Source: Diplocarpon mali
Lineage: Eukaryota; Ascomycota; Leotiomycetes; Helotiales; Drepanopezizaceae
Reading direction: 5' to 3'
Assembly: GCA_024741835.1 (NCBI GenBank)
Contig: JAENRP010000184.1
Coordinates: 20,765-84,764 of the forward strand
DNA length: 64,000 bases
Positions 56,501 to 64,000 of this stretch are shown here, piece after piece. Under the pieces are notes generated by a model. The model had not been told where the DNA came from and ran no database searches. It saw only the letters and a program-made list of their open reading frames with translations. A program made the translations under genes and the position numbers. Numbering within the stretch: position 1 is the first letter of the stretch; each line of letters opens with the position of its first letter.

Positions 56501-59397
56501 TCGCTATTATCTGCTTAATAAGCAGCGGCTTATAGAATCGAAAATACTACTTAAACTAACTATAGAGAGCCTTACTTAATAAGATTATCTTTTTCCTAAT
56601 AAGTAAGGAGATATTATAAAGGTATATAGTAGCCTTTATAACCTCTGGCCAAAGGCTTGCTAAAAGCCTAGTATAAATCCTCATTTTAATAAAGCGTTTA
56701 ATTAACTCCCTTTTTACTCGCTTTGCGCCTTTATTAGGTTGATATATATAGGCAGAAGTAAGCTTTAAATCAATTCCCTCCTCTTTTACCTATCTCTAGT
56801 ATTCTATAAGAGAGTCTTCTCTTAAAGAGATTATTAAAATGTTATTATTTTGCCTAATCTTACAAATTAAAAGTCTATATTAGCGTTTTACCTATACTTT
56901 AAAGGCCTAAAGGACCTTTATAATCATATCTTTACCCTTTGATCTTAATAAGAACGTCTAAAGTATACTGCTATATTTATCCTTAATTAAAAGAACTTAT
57001 AAGCAACTATTATATAAGTTATTTAAAAAGTTAAAGAGATCCTAGGAGATCTTAAAGAAGGGCTTTAAAGATCGGTTCTTAAAGGTAGCATAAGAAATAA
57101 CTTGCTTAGCAAACGCTACTACGCATATAAGGCACTCTAGCCTTTATATTCCCCTGATCTTCACTCCCTTAGCGCACTTAATTAGCGCTTAAAGAGCCTC
57201 TGCGCTTAAATAGCTAGCGCAAAGGTACTAAGTATATGCGTTATTATCCTACACCTTAATAGGTATATAGCTAGACTAGAACCTATTATAAAGCGTTATC
57301 TTAGCTATAAGGAATACTATTAAAGTAGAGAAGTTATATTAAAGCATATTTAAAAGATCCAAATAGTTAATAGGCTTATATTTAAAGAAAATAAGATTAT
57401 AGTAACGCTTTAACTAAGCTCGCTTTATAGAATCTCTAATGCTTTTAAAGCGTAAAGTAAGGTCTACTCTAAAGTATTAAAAACCCTTATCTATAAGGAG
57501 CCTCTTTAAGATAATATTAATAGTAAACTCTTTTATAATAGTAATATTGCGTAGCGTTATCCCTATAGGAGAGCTATTATATTATAAAAGAGAGTCTACT
57601 ATATATCTATTACCTCTTTTAATAATTAGGAGTCTTAAGGTACCTACTTTAATATATTACTATAAGTCGCCAGAAGGCTTAAAGGTGCCTGCGATAAGTA
57701 AATCCTTTGAATTAATAATATAAGTAGCTGCGCAATTATTAAAGAGCGTACTTAAAGAGAGCGGGTAGCGTTTTAGCTTAAAAAGGTAGTAGACATTAAA
57801 TGATTTTTTAAAAGCGTCGAAGGCAAAGGGATCTATTACTATAAAGATTGGTAAGTTCTCCCTTTTGCCTAAACCATCCTCTTTAAAGGCTAAAGCCTTT
57901 CCCTTAAATTTATCAATCGCTATTACTATAATATCATTCTCCTTAAGCTATACTTAAAGACCCTTGAACTAGTCTCCTGCGTTTAACGCCTTTCGTATTT
58001 ATAAGACCTCCTCTTATAAGAGGAGAACCTTTATATTTTCCTTACGCCTATCTATAGTATATAATAGTTTCCGATAGTCTTAGGGCTTCTAATAGTGATT
58101 TTTAAAGCCTTTATAAGAGCACTTAGGCCTGATCTTCCTTCTAAAGCTTATAAAGCGATTTTAAGAGCTACTCGCTAGAGCCTACAAAGGGGTTTCGGCA
58201 TCTAAGAGAGACTCTTAAGTAGTAAAAACTGCTAGCCCTTTATTATCGATCGCTCTATTGGATTCAATGCCTGCTAAGGCGCGGCTTAGCTGCATTAGGT
58301 TATACTTATATAGGGTTCCTATTTGCTTATTAGTAATGATTTCCTCCTTTAAGCGAATCGCCTAACTCAGATTGATTTTCACTATAATTAAGTTTAAAAA
58401 GTCAATAACTCCTAATCTCCCTTTGATCTTAGGGAGATTGTATTATTCTATTAAGCAGTATGCCTCTTACTACTCTTAGATCTACTATTAAGTATTAGTT
58501 CTCTTAGTCTTGCCTTAGCGTAGTATATCGCGGTATTAGAGCCTCGTTTAAGATTAAATAGCCTTATTAAAAGGCGTAATATTACACTTTAAAATGGATA
58601 CTAGGCCTTAGAGTAAGAGTTGCTAGTTTATTAAATTAGCATACGGGTTATTAGCAATAGTTCCACTTATAGGAGTATCTCTATTAGGTATTAAGGAAGA
58701 GAGCTTCTTAGCTTGGATTTATGCTTAAGCCATTGCAGAAGCTAAGAGCGTTCTATCAACGGTCTTAAAGACCTATTCTAATAATAGTTTGTAGTATTTG
58801 CATTAGGTCTTCTAAGTCTCCTTACGCATATGGTACTCCTTTATTAGGATTTTATATTCATCTTTAATATCCTTATAAGACGCTTATAGAAGAGGAGCCT
58901 TTGACGGATCTCCTAGGGGAAAGCAGGCGTAAATCTATTCAAATAGAATTACTATATACTCTTTATACGACCTCGCGTATGCTATGCAAAGGTTAGCCGT
59001 TTCCAGTTCCTTAAGCTCCTATATAAAGGGAGCTTAAGGCTCAGTTTCTATAATTGACTTAAATAAGAGTCTCAGATCGGCAAAAATGGTAATATTATAG
59101 AGCTTAGCGAAGAATATATATTTACTAAACTACTTCACTTAAAAGGCAGAAGTATTAAGGCAAGGCTTAAAGATGCTTAAAGAGTCAAATATATTAAATA
59201 GAGTCTAATGAAAAAGGTTAAGTATATAAATGAAGTTTGCAAATAAGGTTCGATTGGAAATTGGAGATTTATTAATTGAAAATAAAGGTCCTTTAAGTCG
59301 TTATAAGTACTTGAAAAGTCGGTTAAGAGCTCAAAGGGCCCTTTAGCCGGTTGTATGCAAAGAGAAAGCATATTAAAGTGCTTATAGGGCTTATAAC

Positions 59398-59594
59398 TAT
59401 AGTATAGTCGGCTAAAGGGCCTTTATTAGGTCGCTTAAGAGGCTCGCTAATATAGATAAAGATAATTAATTGTATTATTATCTAGTATATATATAGTAAG
59501 GAGACTTCGGAAAGAAAAGGGAGAGTCTATGACTTAGCAGAATTACGTGGAGGGTCTCCAGAATAAGTGGAGACTCCGCCCATTCTGCACGACA
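59398..59594 (-). repeat. 5' LTR of the inverted Copia element (right end little mutated)
   Basis: 197 bp. On the minus strand it starts TGTCGTGCAGAATGGGCGGA. The outermost 65 bp keep CpA, TpG and CpG sites that are lost in the other LTR. Confidence 0.87.
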
Positions 59595-62500
59595 CAAGCC
59601 GATAAGCTAAAGGGTATAAGCTAACAGATAAAATATATAAGGCATACTTAGCTTAAGAAGATAATAGAGCATATTCGGAAGGCAATAGGACTAATAAGGA
59701 TAAATAGGAAACCTCTTTAAAAGAAGAGGACTAAGCAATTAGCGACCTTAAGGATAGTAATATCAACTTTATTATAGTATTCCTAGCTTTTAAAAGGGAA
59801 TATAACTCGAGAACTATACTTGACTAGCTTAAAAAGCAAAAGGCTAAATACCTCTTAATAATAAGGGTTAATAAACCTATACAAACGGACCCTAAGGTAT
59901 TTATAACCTAATAGACAAATCAGTTCTTTTAAAGATTCTTAATTAATATAAGCGCCTTAAATAAAAATATAAGAGGAATTAACTAATTCAAAGCCCTATA
60001 GAATATATAAGATGCAGTTCTAGCTCTACTTAATGCTGAAAAGTATAAAATTACCTTTAGGACAGGTTCGCGAAATGCAATTGGCAAGATAACTGTTTGA
60101 ATACTAGCAGGCCCTATCGAGTTCTTAATTATAAAGGCAGATATACCGTTTTTAGTCTACTTACAATAACTTAATAAAATAGGAGCTAAATATAACAATC
60201 TGCGCAATCTGCTTATAATCGGCAAGGAGAAATACTTAATTATTAGAAAATATAGGCACTTATAGCTCTTACTTAATATAATAGAGCAACTTCTAATAAC
60301 TTTAAAGGGTACAATCAATATATACTACTTAATAGAAATAGAGATCTGAAGGTTATATAAAAGATTCGAACATCCTTTAGTAAAACGCCTTAAATACCTC
60401 TTAAACTAGGCTGGTTATAATATCGACTCTAGCATTATAGCAAAAGTAAGGGAAATATACTAACATTATTAACTCTACGCCAATACTCCTTATAGATTCC
60501 GATTCAAGCTATAAGACGATATTAACTTTAATTATACTATATATATCGATATTACTTAGTTCGGTAGAAGGAACGCACTCTATATAATTGATAAAGCAAC
60601 AGGATTTAAAGCCGCAAGGTTCTTATAGAAGGGAATAGAAGCATATTCGGCTAATACAGTATTTTAAGCCTTTAAACTGGCTTGGCTAGATATATATATT
60701 AGACCTCTTAATTTTATAGTATATAACTATAGTACTAACTTTAACTCGGCAGAGTTCAAAAGCTCTTTAAGATCTATAGGAACAATCCTAAAGCTAGTTC
60801 CTATAAAGGCGCATCACTCTATTAGTAAGGTCAAATGGTATTATCGCCCTTTAAGATATGCCTTTGAAATAATAATAGCTAAATACCCCTAATTAAGCGA
60901 TAATAAGAGGCTGCAAATGGCTATTAAAGCAGTTAATGATATAGCAGGACTTAATAAGATAATTCCTACCCTACTTGTTTTTAAGGCATATCTAAGGCTA
61001 ATTAAACTAGATTTACTAAATCTATTAATAGAATAAAGGGTAGTAATAATTAAAAAGGCTATAAAGGAAGTTAAGAAGATCTATACTACTCGCAAGGTTA
61101 ATAATGCTTTAGGCATAAGGAATAGCCTTAGAACCACTTATATCTACGATTTAAGGCTAAAAGACCTAGTATTAGTATATTAGGAGAAAGGAGGATAGAT
61201 AGGCCTATTCGAGTTCCTAAGCTTAAAGAATAAAACTTATATAGTTAATATTAGCAGTAGAATAAAGCACTTTAGATTAATAAGCGTACGTTTATTTAAA
61301 ATCGATAATAAAGAAAACTGCTTAAAGGAAATTAAAGGAATTGAACTTAAGGATCGAACGACTATTAAAAGGGAGCAGAACGCAACTGATATTAATAAAG
61401 AAGTAGAGCCCTTTTGCTTAGCTAAGCCGCAACTTAATAGCTGCAAGCAATCGCTAAGAGTAGAGGTTCCCTTTATTAAGCCTATTTCCAGCCTTCCTAT
61501 AATCGATAACAACTATAATGCTAAAATATAAATATCCTTTAAAGTAGATAATAAGCTATATATGGCCAAATCAGAGGTATTCCTAATAGAGAAGGAGAAT
61601 AAGAACTAGGAACTATCGCAGAAGCTATAGGCAGAAGGCAAGATTACTACTCTTAAGCGCCCTTTCTAGCAATCTTACTTAAAGGAGTATTAAAGGCTGA
61701 TAAATAAAGGGGTATTTATACTAATAAATAAAAATGACCCTATTATAAAAGGCAAGAGGATCTTTAAATTGAGAATAGTTAATAAAATAAAAGGGAAGGA
61801 GACAGATCACCCATTTAAGAAATCACGCCTAATTATATAGGCCTAAAATAATACTAGTAAAAAGGAGGAAGGTATAATCACTTAATTCCCAACTATCTAA
61901 TAAGCAAGCTAATGCCTTTTAGTATTACTTTCGATATCAATCTGGGAATACTTTAAAGAATAGGATAAGAAGGGCATTCTTAGCCTATAGGACATTATAT
62001 AAGCATATACTTAAGCAGCTTTAAAGCTATTATATAATATATTTATATTTCCCTTATAAGATATTGCTAAGCTATTTCCTATAAGTATAGTCTTTAAAGT
62101 GGTACTGCTACTCTATGGCATTCCCGAATCAGGAAATTACTAGTTTAGCACCTACTATAAGTACTATCGCAGTAATCTTAGTATAGCTAACTCAACTTAT
62201 AACCCCTATCTATTATTAACCTTAAGCACTTCTCCCTTTTTCAGTATAATAAGAATACAAATAGACAATACTTTAATACTTAGAGAAGTAGACTTCTTAA
62301 AAAAGGAGGAGGATAAGATTAAAAGGGTAGGATTCCTTATAAAGCTAATATAATACTTATCGAGTATTAAATTACTAACTTTTAATAGGTATATTATTTC
62401 CTAAGAAGGGGATATAATATATATGCAATAAAAGGGCCAAGGCTAAAGGCTGGAACTAGTCGATACTTCTTAAAAGGGCTATAAATAATAATACTTAAAG

Positions 62501-63270
62501 CAAAGAGCAAGAGGAGCTTATTTAGCTATAATCTACCAGCTAAAAGCTTCCTTCGATTTGTCAGCTATAGCTTAATACTAGGATTCGATAGTTTAAGATA
62601 TAGAAAATCTAAATAAGCAACTTAAATAGATCCGAAATAACCTTAAAAGAGGCCTGACCTACCTTGCTATTAATTTGCAAAATACCAAACTATTTGCATT
62701 TATCAATAGATCTTTTGCTAATAATAAGGATTTAAGCTTATAAATCGGCTATATTATTATACTAGCTATTAAAGAGGAAGGAGAATCGCAGTTTACTTTA
62801 AAAGGCAATATTCTATACTATAGCTTAATAAAGTATAAGAGAGTGATAAAAGCTATATTAGCCTTTGAACTATATGCTATAATAGCGGGTATTAATATGC
62901 TAGTTTCTATAGCTATAACAATTGATATAGTAATAGCTAAGCTAAGTCTACCCTGCCTCCCTACTATTGTATATATAGATTCCCTTTCTTTATATAAGTA
63001 TATTATTAAATTGGGCACTATAAAGGAGAAGCGATTAATAATCGATATAATAGCTATTCGACAATCGTATAAGAATAGGGAGCTTATAGAGATACGTTAG
63101 ATCGATGGTACTAGCAACCCCGCTAATGCTATAATAAAAGCTAATCTAAATCAGGCCCTTTAATAACTGATAGATACTAATTCGATAACTATTAGGAAGG
63201 AGGGATAGGTACAAAGGCCTATTATGGTATAACTAAACCTAAAAAGGTCCTAGATTAACGATATCCGATA

Positions 63271-63480
63271 TTTTTAATTGCAAGCTATTGGCAATTTTTT
63301 TTATTTATTTTTTTATTTTACTATAAGATATATTCCTACACTTGCTATTACTACCTTCTTTTTTATCTTTTCTTACTATATTCCTACACTTACTATTACT
63401 ACCTTCTTTTTTATCTTTTCTTACTATATTCCTATACTTGCTATTACTACCTTCTTTTTATCTTTTCTTACTTACTTGCG
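63271..63480 (+). repeat. Minisatellite, about 3 copies of a 48-53 bp unit
   Basis: Three adjacent copies of a unit reading TTACTATATTCCTACACTTG, then CTATTACTACCTTCTTTTTT, then ATCTTTTC, from about 63317 to 63475. The first copy carries a 5-bp insertion. It follows the end of the RNase H region of the old Copia element and may belong to its 3' untranslated part. Confidence 0.75.
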
Positions 63481-64000
63481 CGTACTTGCATTTTTTTTAT
63501 CACTTAAGCAATATATAAGAAGGAGGATATAGTAAAGCAGCGATTATTATATTGCTAAAGATAATAATCTACTAATAATTCTACCCTTAATAAGCACCTA
63601 TCTTAAGTACTAGGATTTCTAAAGCGTAAATCCTTAAATCCCTAAGGCCTAGAAGCCTTACTACTTAAAGTAGCAGCTAAGTTGGCCCGCTCCTTTTAAG
63701 CTTATACTTAAGCAAAAGCAGCTGCGATCTCCTTTAAATTCAGCTTATTTAAATCACTAAGATCTAGATCCCTACCCTTTAGAAAGCCCTTAAAAGGCAC
63801 CTATCTGCCTTTGTCTTTTTAGCAGCAGATATTATTAAAGGGAGCCTAAGAGCAGCCCTTAGCTAAGCTAAATAGCCCTTCTATATACTAAAGGGAGCTG
63901 AGTACCTTAGCGCCTTAAGTTTTAAAACGCCTAAGGGCAGCATTACCGCCTTAAATAGCGCGTAATAGATCCTGCGAATAGTTAGTTATTAATATTAGAT
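63481..64000. other. RIP-degraded sequence at the window edge
   Basis: AT-rich, no usable frame, no recognisable repeat partner in the window. It may contain the 3' LTR of the old Copia element or an adjacent element. Confidence 0.35.

Larger units (their letters stand above)
51998..59594 (-). mobile_element. Ty1/copia LTR element inserted in reverse orientation, RIP-inactivated
   Basis: Two 197-bp LTRs (59398-59594 is the 5' one on the minus strand, 51998-52194 the 3' one), with a 5-bp target duplication CAAGC at 51993-51997 and 59595-59599. The primer site GTTATAAGCCCTATAAG is at 59381-59397; on the minus strand a purine tract GAGGTA precedes the 3' LTR. On the minus strand, gag lies about 59000-58000 and protease about 57800-57600 (NNCAATYIINS). 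Integrase is about 57200-56550 (GIDLKLTSAYIYQPNKGAKR; SLWPEVIKATIYLYN), and reverse transcriptase and the start of RNase H about 55300-53900 (KEPYIFIIKDRIVFIAFYIN near 54650; DISQFLKVRII). Stops are abundant. The element disrupts the gag of the older plus-strand Copia, so it is younger. Confidence 0.87.
50996..63270 (+). mobile_element. Old Ty1/copia element, split by a later inverted Copia insertion
   Basis: The 5' part (50996-51992) encodes gag remnants: GKDHLNKKLYIFADLY, FKFAKLVEAI, ELQNLQLGLYASI and a CIICWKKDCYNSKH zinc knuckle near 51908. The 3' part (59600-63270) resumes in the same frame after one CAAGC copy. It shows a protease and pre-integrase region (ADIPFLVYLQQLNKIG; RLYKRFEHPLVKRLKYLL), integrase (YRFRFKL, NALYIIDKATGFKAARFL, IRPLNFIVYNYSTNFNSAEF, AHHSISKVKWYYRPL, VNDIAGLNKIIPTLLVF), reverse transcriptase (VFKVVLLLYGIPESGNY, IQIDNTLIL) and RNase H (FAFINRSFANNKDLSL, YIDSLSLYKYIIKLG, EKRLIIDIIAIRQSYKNREL). 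This is a Copia lineage common in ascomycetes. Numerous TAG and TAA stops show RIP. No LTRs recognised. Confidence 0.8.

Noticed and set aside
63317..63475. Regularly spaced repeats considered as a CRISPR array
   Set aside because: Units are directly adjacent with no unique spacers, and the host is a eukaryote; it is a minisatellite.

Overview
This is nuclear DNA from a filamentous ascomycete fungus. The evidence is short GT-AG introns with CTAAC-like branch sites, conserved fungal genes (ERG2, ATP18, RAV2/Rogdi, POP7, mitochondrial uS14m, an Arb2-domain protein, a Zn2Cys6 regulator), and Ty1/copia and Ty3/gypsy elements whose reading frames are broken almost only by TAG and TAA codons where CAG, CAA or TGG would be expected. 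That is the signature of repeat-induced point mutation (RIP), mostly CpA to TpA. A Leotiomycete-like fungus is my guess, not something the sequence proves.

Layout. 0.2-2.8 kb: a five-exon Zn2Cys6 transcription factor on the minus strand. 3.5-6.4 kb: a small TIR element and two copies of a RIP-degraded repeat. 7.5-8.7 kb: a charged protein of unknown function. 10.7-20.3 kb: a gene island with a secreted cell-surface protein, a decayed small secreted protein, ERG2 divergent from mitochondrial uS14m, an Arb2-domain protein and a mitochondrial membrane protein. 20.5-37.4 kb: an AT-rich, gene-poor tract with two more copies of the degraded repeat, a pair of long inverted repeats, one small secreted eight-cysteine protein gene, a structurally complete but dead Copia element (TTTAG target duplication) and another small TIR element. 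37.5-43.5 kb: a second housekeeping island with ATP18, a NIPSNAP-family protein, RAV2 and POP7. From about 44.45 kb to the end: RIP-degraded transposon sequence only. It holds a Gypsy-like remnant, a 498-bp miniature LTR element, and an old Copia element split by a second, inverted Copia element (CAAGC target duplication).

How the parts relate. The housekeeping genes serve sterol synthesis, mitochondrial translation and ATP synthase, V-ATPase assembly and RNase P/MRP; they sit in islands with compact divergent promoters. The transposon tracts are silent and mutated. The best candidates for something new are the eight-cysteine secreted protein in AT-rich DNA, the miniature LTR element, and the primer-binding site shared by three LTR elements, which matches the anticodon arm of initiator tRNA-Met (half-tRNA priming). 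I did not find a convincing novel multi-gene system.
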